A stretch of DNA of 64,000 nt from Butyrivibrio sp. MB2005 (GCF_000424285.1 NZ_AUJP01000004.1:124001-188000); one strand, 5' to 3'; positions 53,845 through 61,911 are shown, numbered from the stretch's first letter. A program made the numbers and translations. Notes: generated by a model not told the origin, from the sequence alone.

Positions 53845-56565
53845 ATGAGAATGAAGATGAAAAGATTTTTAGGCATCCTGCTCACCCTAGTGTTGGTGCT
53901 GGGGTTGATGCCTGGGATGAGTCTGACGGCGTATGCAACGGAACAGAGTGTAACACTCACCAAAAGTGCTACTTCATCGGGAGTGATATCATCAAGTGGC
54001 TTTACGATTATGGCGGATGATCTCCTTGTTATCGGTAAAAATGCTAGTTGTATAATTAGTGCAAGTTCAGGAATAACTATAACAAAGATTATAATGCACA
54101 AAGGTTCTATTTATGCTTCCAATTTTACTAGTTCCTATGTTACGGTTTCTCCTGGGACTATAACGTTTAATGGTGATACATGCACCGTTACGAATGTCAA
54201 TTCATCGAGTGTTACATTATCGAAGAAAGTTTCGGATAAGAATTACGCTTGTTCATCAATCGAAGTTTTTTATAATGCTCCTACAGCCTATAGTGTGACC
54301 ATCACGCCAGGCAACAACATGACCAAGACCACGGACTCCGGAGCTGCATCTCAGTCAGATTTGTCTGGTACAATTACAGACGTGGTTTACACAGCAAATG
54401 ATGGCTATTATTTCCCGACAGATTATAGCGTTGCAACTGTCAACGGAATCTCCGTGACACGTAACAGCTACACGCAGATCACTGTTTCCGGAACGCCGAC
54501 CGCTGATGCTTTGATCTCGCTGAATGCGCCCACGGCAAAGACAAAACCGGATGCGCCTACGACAGTGGCAGCAGTTGACTGCACGACTGCAGATAACAAT
54601 GACGGAAAGCTCACCGGTGTTACAACCGCCATGGAATATAATAAGTCGGATGCTACGGATTGGATTGCTGGAACAGGAAGCGACATCACAGGTCTCGTTC
54701 CCGGAACCTACTATGTGCGTTATAAGGCAACAGATACAACTAATGCATCTGGCAATCAGGAACTGTCAATTGCTGGGTATACGGCTCCGACCTACGAAGT
54801 AACCTACAAAGTGGTCAACGGAACATGGTCGGATGACACTACGACAGATAGGACGGAGACTGTACAAAGCGGCTCAACACCTGCCAGTGTGCCCACCGGA
54901 ATGAAGGCAGCTTCCGGCTACACAGGCGGAGCCTGGGACACAAACCCGGCAGAGGCAACCATCACAGGAGCAACGACATTCACTTATTCCTTTACAGCAC
55001 TCCCGACCTACACTGTGACCTATAAGGTGGTCAACGGAACATGGTCGGATGATAGCACGGCAGACAAGACGGAGCCTGTACAGAGCGGCTCGAAGCCTGC
55101 AAGTGTACCTACTGGTATGAAAGCTGCTTCCGGTTACACGGGCGGAGCTTGGGATACAAATCCGGCAGATACTTCGATTACAGGAGCGACTACATTCACT
55201 TATACTTTTACAGAGAAGCAGGCAGCAATCGTTACAAAAGCTCCGACAGCCAAGACGCTGACCTATAACGGTTCAGCGCAGGAACTTTTAACGGCGGGCA
55301 CAGCCGAAGGCGGCACCATGTACTACGCTCTTGGCGAAAATGCGACCACATCCCCTGCTGATAACCTTTATACCACAGCCATCCCCAAAGCTACCGACGC
55401 CGGAACTTATCATGTATGGTATAAAGCAGTAGGAGACGATAGTCATACGGATTCCGTTCCGGTATGCATAAAAGTTGTCATTGAAGATATCAAAGCAGTA
55501 GTAGAACAGAAAGAAAATACACCGAAAGCAGCGGTAGAAGGTCTTGACGAAGAACTAGCTTCAGATCTCATGAACGATGAGGAAGAGAAAAAAGTTCAGT
55601 CTGGAGAAAAAGCCACACTCACTCTGGAGATGACAAATATTGACAGCGCTGTTTCTCAGGAAGATAAGTCCCTTACCGAAAAAACGCTTGGAAGTTCAAG
55701 TAAAAACGGAAAGGTCGGAATGTACCTTGATCTATCACTATGGCTTAAGATCGGATCAGACTATGCAAGACAAATTTCAGAAACAGGTGGAAAACAGCTT
55801 ACGGTAAAGTTTGAGGTACCTGAGAATCTTCGCGCACCTGCAGGTGTTACCAGGAAGTTCTTCATTTTCCATATCCATAATGGAGTTGCGAAAAAACTTG
55901 CAGAGACAACTAATATAACAATTCCTATAACCGTAGGAGAATTCTCAACCTTTGTTCTTGCTTATGAAGATGACACTGCTATAGATGAGACCCCAGGCTT
56001 TTATTCAGGACTTAAGATTTCCCAGAAGAAAGGAAAGATAATAGTGTCCTGGGATAAGGGAGAAGGTGTGGCAAAATATGCAGTGTTTGCGACCTACTGT
56101 GGTAATAAATACCAGAATAAGCCTGTAAAAACTACAAAATCAACTTCTGTAACGATCAAAAAGATAAAAGGAAAGAAGATAGATTTCACAAAGAATTTTA
56201 AGATATATGTGGCCGCTTATGATGCTTCGGGGAAGGAAATAGGTAAAACCGTATCCGCTCACTTTGCAGGAAAAGATAGCAAGAAATTTAAGAACCCAAA
56301 GAGTTTAAAGCTTTCCACAAAGGCAATAACGTTAGGTATAGGCAAAACCTCAAAGATAAAAGTCTCTGTAAAAATGGAGGAAGGAAAAAAGAAAGACCTG
56401 TCTGATAGCCATGCAGCAAAGTTTCGTTACAGATCTACAAATAAAAATGTGGCAACTGTTGATAAGAATGGCAAAATCAAAGGCGTGGCCGCAGGTACCT
56501 GCGATGTATATGTATATTCAAGGAACGGTTTGGCAAAGAAAGTTAAAGTGACAGTAACAGATTAA
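53845..56565 (+). CDS. Large secreted multidomain protein with Ig-like (Big2) C terminus
   Basis: 906 residues, AAGGAG 9 nt before the ATG. A signal peptide (residues 1-31, ending AYA) is followed by an unrecognised beta-rich region. Two ~68-residue InlB-B-like repeats sit at about 315-455 (each with 'YKVVNGTWSDD', 'GMKAASGYTGGAWDTNP'). An MBG-like domain ('KTLTYNGSAQELL') lies near 462-550, then a Lys/Glu linker and fibronectin-like part, and a Big2 domain in the last ~90 residues ('KGVAAGTCDVYVYS'). No LPxTG or membrane anchor is seen. Probably an adhesin or matrix protein, cargo of the element. Confidence 0.82.
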   Translation: MRMKMKRFLGILLTLVLVLGLMPGMSLTAYATEQSVTLTKSATSSGVISSSGFTIMADDLLVIGKNASCIISASSGITITKIIMHKGSIYASNFTSSYVTVSPGTITFNGDTCTVTNVNSSSVTLSKKVSDKNYACSSIEVFYNAPTAYSVTITPGNNMTKTTDSGAASQSDLSGTITDVVYTANDGYYFPTDYSVATVNGISVTRNSYTQITVSGTPTADALISLNAPTAKTKPDAPTTVAAVDCTTADNNDGKLTGVTTAMEYNKSDATDWIAGTGSDITGLVPGTYYVRYKATDTTNASGNQELSIAGYTAPTYEVTYKVVNGTWSDDTTTDRTETVQSGSTPASVPTGMKAASGYTGGAWDTNPAEATITGATTFTYSFTALPTYTVTYKVVNGTWSDDSTADKTEPVQSGSKPASVPTGMKAASGYTGGAWDTNPADTSITGATTFTYTFTEKQAAIVTKAPTAKTLTYNGSAQELLTAGTAEGGTMYYALGENATTSPADNLYTTAIPKATDAGTYHVWYKAVGDDSHTDSVPVCIKVVIEDIKAVVEQKENTPKAAVEGLDEELASDLMNDEEEKKVQSGEKATLTLEMTNIDSAVSQEDKSLTEKTLGSSSKNGKVGMYLDLSLWLKIGSDYARQISETGGKQLTVKFEVPENLRAPAGVTRKFFIFHIHNGVAKKLAETTNITIPITVGEFSTFVLAYEDDTAIDETPGFYSGLKISQKKGKIIVSWDKGEGVAKYAVFATYCGNKYQNKPVKTTKSTSVTIKKIKGKKIDFTKNFKIYVAAYDASGKEIGKTVSAHFAGKDSKKFKNPKSLKLSTKAITLGIGKTSKIKVSVKMEEGKKKDLSDSHAAKFRYRSTNKNVATVDKNGKIKGVAAGTCDVYVYSRNGLAKKVKVTVTD

Positions 56566-56606
56566 GTATTAAGCAGTAACATCAGTACAGATTTTATGTA
56601 AGGTAA

Positions 56607-56648
56607 AAGCCCCTAGACATTTTTTTGATTAGAATGTTTGGGGGCTAT
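56607..56648 (+). terminator. Terminator-like hairpin after the secreted-protein gene
   Basis: AGCCCCTAGACAT and a pairing ATGTTTGGGGGCT arm enclose a T-rich loop, followed by ATAATTT. The tail is weakly T-rich. Confidence 0.65.
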
Positions 56649-56820
56649 AATTTATGATAGAGTTGTGTTTACTGTTGCAATAAAGAAATTATATGTTTTG
56701 CATTGAGATAGTCTTTTTGGTTTTTCTATGGGAAAATGTTTGGAGCAATAAAACATGAAATACGATATAATAATTATAGATAGTTAGAGACTAGAAGAAT
56801 GCAAAAGGAGAAGTGGTTCA

Positions 56821-57057
56821 ATGGCAGGGCAGAAAACAAATCTAAATGCTAGGACTATGTCTTATGCAGAGGCATATACTGAGCTGATAAAATATGTTTC
56901 TGAAAAAAATGAAGTATCTGTCGATAGTCTGGTTAAGATATTTAGGGATGCAGGTATAGAGAGCAAATATGCTGAATTATATAATATAAATAATAATGCA
57001 TCTACAAGTAGTCAATATAAGATTTTAAAGGAGTTAATCGACGATGCAATTCATTGA
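56821..57057 (+). CDS. Small protein, first gene of DUF3990 cassette (antitoxin candidate)
   Basis: 78 residues, AAAGGAG upstream and a TATAAT at 56766-56771. It is helical and acidic with no recognised motif ('MSYAEAYTELIKYVSEKNEV'). Its end overlaps the DUF3990 gene by 14 bp, implying coupled translation. Small size and order before an ADP-ribosyltransferase-like gene suggest an antitoxin or accessory role. That is inference. Confidence 0.6.
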   Translation: MAGQKTNLNARTMSYAEAYTELIKYVSEKNEVSVDSLVKIFRDAGIESKYAELYNINNNASTSSQYKILKELIDDAIH

Positions 57058-57613
57058 TACATCTAAGAATTCAATGATAAAACTATATCATGGCTCGCCG
57101 TGTCAGAATATAACGAAGTTTAATATAGATTATTCTAGAAATGAGCTTGATTTCGGGAAGGGAATATATTTCACTACTGATGAAGAACAGGCTAAACAGT
57201 GGTCTTTAAAAGGAAATGTCGGTTCAGGAGCTGTTTATGAAATATCAATAAATCCAAGTTTGATGAATATCAAAAGATATACAACATATTCTGATGAATT
57301 CATTGAAACTTTTTGTCTTTGCAGAGTAGGATTAGAAGATACAATACCGGATCTATGTAAATACGATGCGATTTATGGTTATATGCTGGATCATGACAGC
57401 AGCAGGATAATCAAATATACGAATGATTATGTAATGGGAATAGCAGATGCCGCAACTGTCAGAGCAAATTTGAGATTGTTTGATCACAGAAATCAGTTTT
57501 GTATTAAGAAACAAGAATTATTGGATTCATTGAAAATACACAGGATTATGTTTACAAAACGTATTCCTAACTCAAGGGAAATAAAGTATACAAAAATAGT
57601 GAAAGGAGAGTAA
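57044..57613 (+). CDS. DUF3990 protein, predicted ADP-ribosyltransferase-like
   Basis: 189 residues (ATG 57044; AAAGGAG ~10 nt upstream; ATG 57074 is a later option). The DUF3990 signature is clear: 'KLYHGSPCQNITKFNIDYSR', 'LDFGKGIYFTTDEEQAKQW' and 'GAVYEISINPSLMN'. The His of YHGS and Tyr of GIYFTT fit the H-Y pattern of PARP-like ADP-ribosyltransferases, though a catalytic Glu is not securely placed. It is intracellular. It is flanked by two small genes, all within 1.1 kb next to attR, a usual site for toxin-antitoxin or defence cargo. Confidence 0.78.
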   Translation: MQFIDTSKNSMIKLYHGSPCQNITKFNIDYSRNELDFGKGIYFTTDEEQAKQWSLKGNVGSGAVYEISINPSLMNIKRYTTYSDEFIETFCLCRVGLEDTIPDLCKYDAIYGYMLDHDSSRIIKYTNDYVMGIADAATVRANLRLFDHRNQFCIKKQELLDSLKIHRIMFTKRIPNSREIKYTKIVKGE

Positions 57614-57617
57614 GAGA

Positions 57618-57926
57618 ATGGGCAAGTTCACAGAAAGAGAAAATGCAATTATGGAAAAACTCAGTATTATGATAGATATAATGATGGCAATTACCGATTA
57701 CTCTTATTCTGATTGCTATGATATTATAACGAATACTCGCACATACCAGCTGATGGTTGATGGAGATGTCAGTGCATTACATGATAGCCCACAGGCCAGT
57801 TTGGTCGAGGTTGGTAAAGATATACGAGAGTCTGGGAATGCTATAGGAAATAGTATTACTTCTGAAAACATAAAAAAGTACATTTCAGAGGTAAGGAGTC
57901 TAAATAAAGAACTTGCTAAGATTTGA
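57618..57926 (+). CDS. DUF3791-like small protein (antitoxin candidate)
   Basis: 102 residues, GGAGAG upstream, 4 bp after the DUF3990 stop. Segments 'YSDCYDIITNTRTYQLMVDG' and 'LHDSPQASLVEVGKDI' resemble small DUF3791-type partners that I recall beside DUF3990 genes. It is helical, with no membrane span. It probably forms a complex with or neutralises the DUF3990 protein. Direct evidence is lacking. Confidence 0.6.
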   Translation: MGKFTERENAIMEKLSIMIDIMMAITDYSYSDCYDIITNTRTYQLMVDGDVSALHDSPQASLVEVGKDIRESGNAIGNSITSENIKKYISEVRSLNKELAKI

Positions 57927-57943
57927 GAGATAGTTAGTTTGGA

Positions 57944-57962
57944 AGTGGTCTGTAAAGTGGTC
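57944..57962 (+). repeat. Integrase arm-type repeats inside attR
   Basis: AGTGGTC at 57944 and 57956 (12-bp step), followed by TTTTTT as at the attL side. Same motif as at 46069. Confidence 0.65.
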
Positions 57963-57982
57963 TTTTTTATAAAAGAGAGCAC

Positions 57983-58011
57983 CGAAAACCTCCTTTCCAT
58001 GCGGGTTTTCG
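57983..58011 (+). terminator. Inverted repeat at the element's right end
   Basis: CGAAAACC (57983-57990) and GGTTTTCG (58004-58011) form an 8-bp stem shortly after the DUF3791-like gene. No strong T-run follows. It may end the cassette transcript. Confidence 0.4.
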
Positions 58012-58024
58012 TAACTGGCTATTA

Positions 58025-58079
58025 TCCGATTCCCGTTGCCAGCTCGCCCTTAAATCCAGTATTTATCTGGGTTTAAGGG
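58025..58079 (+). repeat. attR: duplicated tRNA-Thr 3' end
   Basis: 55 bp matching 45996-46050 at 53 positions, including TCCGATTCCCGTTGCCAGCT and the terminator hairpin. Similarity stops upstream of the T loop, so no complete tRNA exists here. It marks the right end of the ~12-kb element and, at the same time, the left end of older material. Confidence 0.92.
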
Positions 58080-58098
58080 CTTTTTATTGCTTTAAAAT

Positions 58099-58116
58099 AG
58101 TGGTCGTAAAGTGGCC
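58099..58116 (+). repeat. Degenerate arm-type repeats outside attR
   Basis: AGTGGTC at 58099 and AGTGGCC at 58110 (11-bp step), in the same position relative to attR as the pair at 46069 is to attL. This indicates a second element's left end. Confidence 0.6.
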
Positions 58117-58128
58117 GTAACCTATTTA

Positions 58129-58297
58129 TCAACCAAAACATGACCTTATTTCGTCAAGTCTTGCATCCTGCTGAACGGCTCTGATGTAGTGTAGAGTAGT
58201 GTTTTTGTCTGCATGACCAGCTGCGTACATGACAGTTTGAAGATCACCTCCGGTTGCTCTTGCAAGTTCTGTTACACTCCAAAATCTGATTTTGTGT
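58129..58297 (-). pseudogene. C-terminal remnant of a second tyrosine integrase
   Basis: About 55 codons match the last part of the integrase at 46099: 'HKIRFWSVTELARATGG', 'YAAGHADKNTTLHYIRAV', with H-x-x-R, His and Tyr retained. Similarity ends abruptly near 58297, so the N-terminal ~370 residues are gone. The start of the short open frame is not meaningful. It is probably the relic of an earlier related element integrated at the same tRNA. Confidence 0.9.
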
Positions 58298-58305
58298 AGA
58301 TAATT

Positions 58306-58342
58306 AAAATGGTTTTGAGCCAAGAAAGCTCAAAACCATTTT
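58306..58342. terminator. Perfect 15-bp stem at the integrase-remnant/HTH junction
   Basis: AAAATGGTTTTGAGC and GCTCAAAACCATTTT around a 7-nt loop, immediately after the stop of the minus-strand HTH gene. A/T-rich arms give it terminator character in both directions. Confidence 0.75.
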
Positions 58343-58343
58343 G

Positions 58344-58685
58344 CTATTCTGATTCATTATTATTGAATTTAATGAAGTCATCTATGATATTTTCTATAAG
58401 TCGGAATTGATTAGGTGTTAAACTGGTGAGCTTCTTTGACAAATATAATTGATCCTTGTCAATAATACTTCCAGTGAGGAGGTAATCTGTACTAACTTCA
58501 AGACCTTCAGCAAGTTTAGATAGGTTTTCCGGTCTCATGGCACGTTTACCAGATTCAGCGTAAGATACAAATTGAGTGGTGACACCGCATATTTCAGCAA
58601 GCTTTTCCTGCGTCAATCCCATTTTCCTTCTACGTTCAATTATACGTTCTCCGATTTGTTGTAAACAAAGATCTGTGTCTTGCAA
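58344..58685 (-). CDS. XRE-family HTH regulator
   Basis: 113 residues from a TTG start at 58685, chosen because a strong AAGGAGG lies upstream at suitable distance. HTH: 'IGERIIERRRKMGLTQEKLA', 'CGVTTQFVSYAESGKRAMRP', 'LAEGLEVSTDYLLTG'. This is the compact repressor type of mobile elements. It is divergent from the secreted-protein gene at 58850, with a small inverted repeat in between. The remaining C terminus is helical. Confidence 0.88.
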   Translation of the reverse strand: MQDTDLCLQQIGERIIERRRKMGLTQEKLAEICGVTTQFVSYAESGKRAMRPENLSKLAEGLEVSTDYLLTGSIIDKDQLYLSKKLTSLTPNQFRLIENIIDDFIKFNNNESE

Positions 58686-58750
58686 AGAATGCGACCTCCT
58701 TGATGTTTATAATATCGTAAGAAATTCCGTATAAAAATTTAATCGTTTAC

Positions 58751-58767
58751 TGTTGGAAAAATCAACA
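58751..58767. promoter_or_regulatory. Possible operator between XRE gene and secreted-protein gene
   Basis: TGTTG-N7-CAACA inverted repeat in the divergent intergenic region, a plausible XRE binding site. Only one copy, short half-sites. Confidence 0.3.
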
Positions 58768-58849
58768 AAACGCGATATAGTATTTGTGCTAGAAAAAATA
58801 ATACATGACTTAACATTTGAAACAAAAGTTCAAAAATGGAGAAAAGATT

Positions 58850-59800
58850 ATGAGAATTAATTTCAAAAGAGCAAGTTTTATGGGTGTTATAATTACACTC
58901 GCAATGATGATTCTGGTTGGTTTCACACCACTCAAAGCATCAGCGGCACCAAAACTTAACAAAAAACAGGTTGAGTTAAAAATAGGGAAAACCTGTAAGC
59001 TAAAAGTTAAAGGGGCAAGTGGTAAAGTTAAGTGGTCAACTTCTAATAAGAAAATTGCAAAAGTTTCTAAGAATGGTGTTATCACAGCAAAGAAAGCAGG
59101 TAAGGCTACAATTAAAGCTAAGGTAGGTAAAAAGACCTTAAAATGTAAAGTCACTGTTCTTTGTAGACACCATCAGTTTGAAGAGAAGATAATTAAAAAA
59201 GCTACATATAAGAGAGCTGGTGAGAAATGTAAAGTATGCAAAGTATGTGGCTTTGAGACTGAACATGAAGAAATCCCAAAATTGACTAGGCAGAATGAGA
59301 AGCGTGAAGAGTATATAAGATACAACCCTTCAGGTTATGTACCTAGAACTGAAGGACTAACTGAACAAGAGATTAAGGCTAGACTGGCAGAACTTAAGAT
59401 GTACTATCCGGAAACAAAAGAATTTTACTGGGAAGGGGTTGTCTGTGCTAAAGGAGCTTATTATGTTGACTTTGCCAAGGGAATGTTATTTGGTGATAGT
59501 GATTTAGGGTCTAAAGCAGTTATTGAGGACCCATCTGCAGCACAAGCTGGTGATATAATCAGTGTAGATTTTACGTATCAGGATGTCTCTGGTTATCATA
59601 GAAATTATATGATTACAAAAGTTGATGGTGATAATGTATATGTTGTTGCTAACAAGGAAGGTGATTACAAAGTAGCATGTTGGGATGAAGAAGGGTATCC
59701 AACATTTAAAATATATAATTCTAATGGGGAAAAATATTTGGTGTTTACAGACCAGAATAAGTATCAAGTAGCAACATGGATTCTCAGGTATCATGATTGA
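58850..59800 (+). CDS. Secreted Big2-domain protein with cysteine-peptidase-like C terminus, copy 1
   Basis: 316 residues from ATG 58850 (TGGAG upstream). Signal peptide to about residue 30 ('TPLKASAAPKL'), a Big2-like Ig domain of ~75 residues rich in Lys ('VKWSTSNKKIAKVS', 'GVITAKKAGKATIKAK'), then a small Cys/His motif ('CKVCKVCGFETEHEEIP'). The last ~150 residues have a Cys in 'GVVCAKGAYYVDF', 'AQAGDIISVDF' and 'YHRNYMITKV', the Cys/His layout of CHAP or NlpC/P60 peptidoglycan amidases. The catalytic assignment is inference. Tandem paralog follows. Confidence 0.72.
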   Translation: MRINFKRASFMGVIITLAMMILVGFTPLKASAAPKLNKKQVELKIGKTCKLKVKGASGKVKWSTSNKKIAKVSKNGVITAKKAGKATIKAKVGKKTLKCKVTVLCRHHQFEEKIIKKATYKRAGEKCKVCKVCGFETEHEEIPKLTRQNEKREEYIRYNPSGYVPRTEGLTEQEIKARLAELKMYYPETKEFYWEGVVCAKGAYYVDFAKGMLFGDSDLGSKAVIEDPSAAQAGDIISVDFTYQDVSGYHRNYMITKVDGDNVYVVANKEGDYKVACWDEEGYPTFKIYNSNGEKYLVFTDQNKYQVATWILRYHD

Positions 59801-59833
59801 ATCATATAATGTATGATTGGAGAGGAAAAGTTT

Positions 59834-60763
59834 ATGCAGAATAGTCTTAAAAGAATAAATTTTATAAGTGTATTCTTTGCATTAGTATTTGTGATGCTTA
59901 TAAGTTTTGTGACTCCGATGAAAGTATCAGCAGCTCCAAAACTGAATAAGAAACAGATTGAGATTAAAGTAGGTAAAACTTATAAACTCAAAGTCAAAAG
60001 AACTAGCAATAAGGTTAAGTGGTCTTCTGTTGATAAAAAGATTGCTAAGGTTTCTAAGAAAGGTGTTGTTACTGCTAAGAAAGTTGGCAAGACAATAGTT
60101 AAAGCAAAAGTTGGTAAAAAGACATTAAAGTGTGTAGTTAATGTTATTTGCAATAAGCATCAATTTGAAGAGAAAATAATTAGAGAAGCCACAAGCAGGA
60201 AGAGTGGAGAAAAGTGTAAGGTTTGCGTAGTATGTGGCTTTGAGACTGAACATGAAGAAATTCCTATAATTGATGATGAAGATGAAGAAGAATCTGATGA
60301 TGAAGGTGATTCTAACAATGATTCATCAGGATATACTAATCCTGCAACTGCAGGGTTAACAGAATCAGAAGTTAAAAACAAATTAGCTGAACTCAAAAAG
60401 AAATATCCAGAAGGTACAAAAGTAGGTATTTGTTCAGCTTATACAAGCTTAATAGCGCAAGAACTATATGGTATAATGTCATTTCCTATAGCAAAACATC
60501 AAGACCTATCAAAATTAAAAGCTGGGGATATAATTATTTATACTTGGGGAAATGATGATGATAGTGCAGGGCATGCAGTTGTTGTTACAAATGTGAATAA
60601 TAATTATATCTACGTCACAGATGCAAACCATGGTGATGATTTAAAATGCTATTGGGATACAGAAGACAGTCCATCACTTATTATAAAAGATGGTAAGCTG
60701 TGTTATGCGGATGATAGAGCGTCTATCACATCAATAGAAATTCAGTCATATTATAATAATTAA
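59834..60763 (+). CDS. Secreted Big2-domain protein with cysteine-peptidase-like C terminus, copy 2
   Basis: 309 residues from ATG 59834 (GGAGAGGA upstream). The first ~140 residues are nearly the same as in copy 1, including the signal peptide, Big2 domain and 'CVVCGFETEHEEIP'. A Ser/Asp/Glu linker follows. The C-terminal part, 'VGICSAYTSLIAQ', 'KLKAGDIIIYTWG', 'AGHAVVVTNVNNNYIYV', is a clearer CHAP/NlpC-like Cys...His arrangement. It diverges strongly from copy 1 there, so the pair arose by duplication with faster change in the enzymatic part. Confidence 0.75.
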   Translation: MQNSLKRINFISVFFALVFVMLISFVTPMKVSAAPKLNKKQIEIKVGKTYKLKVKRTSNKVKWSSVDKKIAKVSKKGVVTAKKVGKTIVKAKVGKKTLKCVVNVICNKHQFEEKIIREATSRKSGEKCKVCVVCGFETEHEEIPIIDDEDEEESDDEGDSNNDSSGYTNPATAGLTESEVKNKLAELKKKYPEGTKVGICSAYTSLIAQELYGIMSFPIAKHQDLSKLKAGDIIIYTWGNDDDSAGHAVVVTNVNNNYIYVTDANHGDDLKCYWDTEDSPSLIIKDGKLCYADDRASITSIEIQSYYNN

Positions 60764-60771
60764 ATTATAGC

Positions 60772-60798
60772 ACGTGGGTGCTTCAAACACACCCACGT
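60772..60798 (+). terminator. Hairpin after the secreted-protein pair
   Basis: ACGTGGGTG and CACCCACGT form a perfect 9-bp stem just after the stop at 60763. ATTATAATAT follows instead of a T-run. Confidence 0.6.
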
Positions 60799-60867
60799 AT
60801 TATAATATATTTCAATTCAGAATAATAAGTCTGAAAGGAGGTTTATAACCTCATGCAGACATGCGTT

Positions 60868-60895
60868 TTGACAAATGGATTACTAATGTTACAAT
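60868..60895 (+). promoter_or_regulatory. Strong promoter of an intergenic RNA
   Basis: TTGACA (60868-60873), 16 bp, TACAAT (60890-60895). No gene follows before the terminator at ~61018. Confidence 0.7.
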
Positions 60896-60901
60896 AAGAT
60901 C

Positions 60902-61018
60902 GTTCGGGAGAGCTCCTGCCATATAAGTGGAGAAGTTTCAACTCGGGAGAGTCCCTGCCATATAAGTGGGAAAGCTTAAACTCTGAGAGGGCTGATTACC
61001 AGCCCTCTTAATTATTTT
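60902..61018 (+). ncRNA. Candidate ~115-nt RNA with tandem 40-nt domains and terminator
   Basis: From the expected start site two similar ~40-nt units follow (60902-60941 and 60942-60982). Each has CGGGAGAG, a small hairpin (GGAG-AG-CTCC in the first, GGGA-GAG-TCCC in the second) and CCTGCCATATAAGTGG, which folds as CCA/TGG. The unit difference keeps pairing possible. GAGAGGGCT-gattacc-AGCCCTCT then ends it with TTAATTATTTT. No open frame fits. I do not recognise a known RNA family. Confidence 0.55.
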
Positions 61019-61143
61019 ACTTGCAGAATAATTGAAGTAATCATAAAATGATCAATCCAAGCTAAATTAGGGAACATATCAAATAAATGGATATAGATTT
61101 TTAAAAGGTATTATCTTAGCATATTACTTTGAGGAGACGACAT

Positions 61144-61398
61144 ATGAATGCCAATGACTATATTACTGATCCATGCAAGGCTTCATCTCTGCCATATTGG
61201 AAGACTGAAAACATCGTAATGCCAGAGCACATAATAGTACTTAGGGATGATGATTATAACAAAGAGCAGCCCGCCAGAAATGATGATCAGTATTTTAAAA
61301 TGATACATAATTTGAAAATGATTCCAGATGCATTTTTACCTGATGACTTTGAAGTTGTTCAAGCTGATGTAAAGTTTTTTGCGGATTATATAAAATGA
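61144..61398 (+). pseudogene. N-terminal fragment of a GNAT-type acetyltransferase
   Basis: 84 codons from ATG 61144 (GAGGAGA upstream). The text 'DYITDPCKASSLPYWKTENI' and 'YFKMIHNLKMIP' resembles the start of a clostridial GNAT family that normally runs much longer and contains the acetyl-CoA domain. A TGA stops it at 61398 and no continuing GNAT sequence follows in any frame I read. Probably truncated, though a short stand-alone protein cannot be excluded. Confidence 0.55.
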
Positions 61399-61471
61399 GA
61401 AAAGTATTTTGCTCATTTAATCAGATAAAAATGGTATAATATAAGCAATTAGTAAAACTATGGAAGGATTG

Positions 61472-61853
61472 ATGAATATGTGTCAGGTTAAAGAAATGCG
61501 CATAGATAACAGAACAATTCATGTTGCTGATATAAAGCAAAAGTATATCAGTAATATTATTGATGCTGCAAAAAAAGTGTGCTTTTATCGACAGAATAAT
61601 CCTTTTTGGTTCAAGTATTGAAGATAGATGTACCTATGATTCTGACATTGACCTGGCAATATTCGGTAATCAAACCAAGTATAAATGTTTAAATTCAAAG
61701 GAATATAGACGTTTTGCTGAGGAACTATATTCATTTGATGATTTTAATCAGTCTTATGATTTGCTCTATTTTAAGACAGGAAATGATTATACTGGTATTC
61801 TTATTAACGATATAAATAATGGGGAGGTTCTTTATGACAGGAAAGATGATTAA
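61472..61853 (+). pseudogene. MNT-type nucleotidyltransferase gene, frameshifted at an A7 run
   Basis: The frame from ATG 61472 ('MCQVKEMRIDNRTIHVADIK') shifts at AAAAAAA (61570-61576). The second frame continues 'FIDRIILFGSSIEDRCTYDSDIDLAIFGN' with the GSx10DxD nucleotidyltransferase motif, to 61853. Removing one A restores one ~127-residue protein. MNT proteins are often antitoxins paired with HEPN toxins, but no HEPN gene is adjacent. It may be a mutation, a slippage switch, or a sequencing error in a homopolymer. Confidence 0.75.
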
Positions 61854-61911
61854 TTCCCCAGAGCTTTCTTTATATCAGGCTAAAGCTGATTATTTCGTGC
61901 CAAGGGCACCG

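Noticed and set aside
53541..54101. Minus-strand and plus-strand open frames running through the CACAG repeat
   Set aside because: They are opened by the repeat itself, lack ribosome sites, and overlap the start of the clearly coding secreted-protein gene.
60902..61018. Known riboswitch (purine, preQ1, guanidine or cyclic-di-GMP type)
   Set aside because: None of the consensus motifs I know fits the tandem units, so it is listed only as a candidate RNA.
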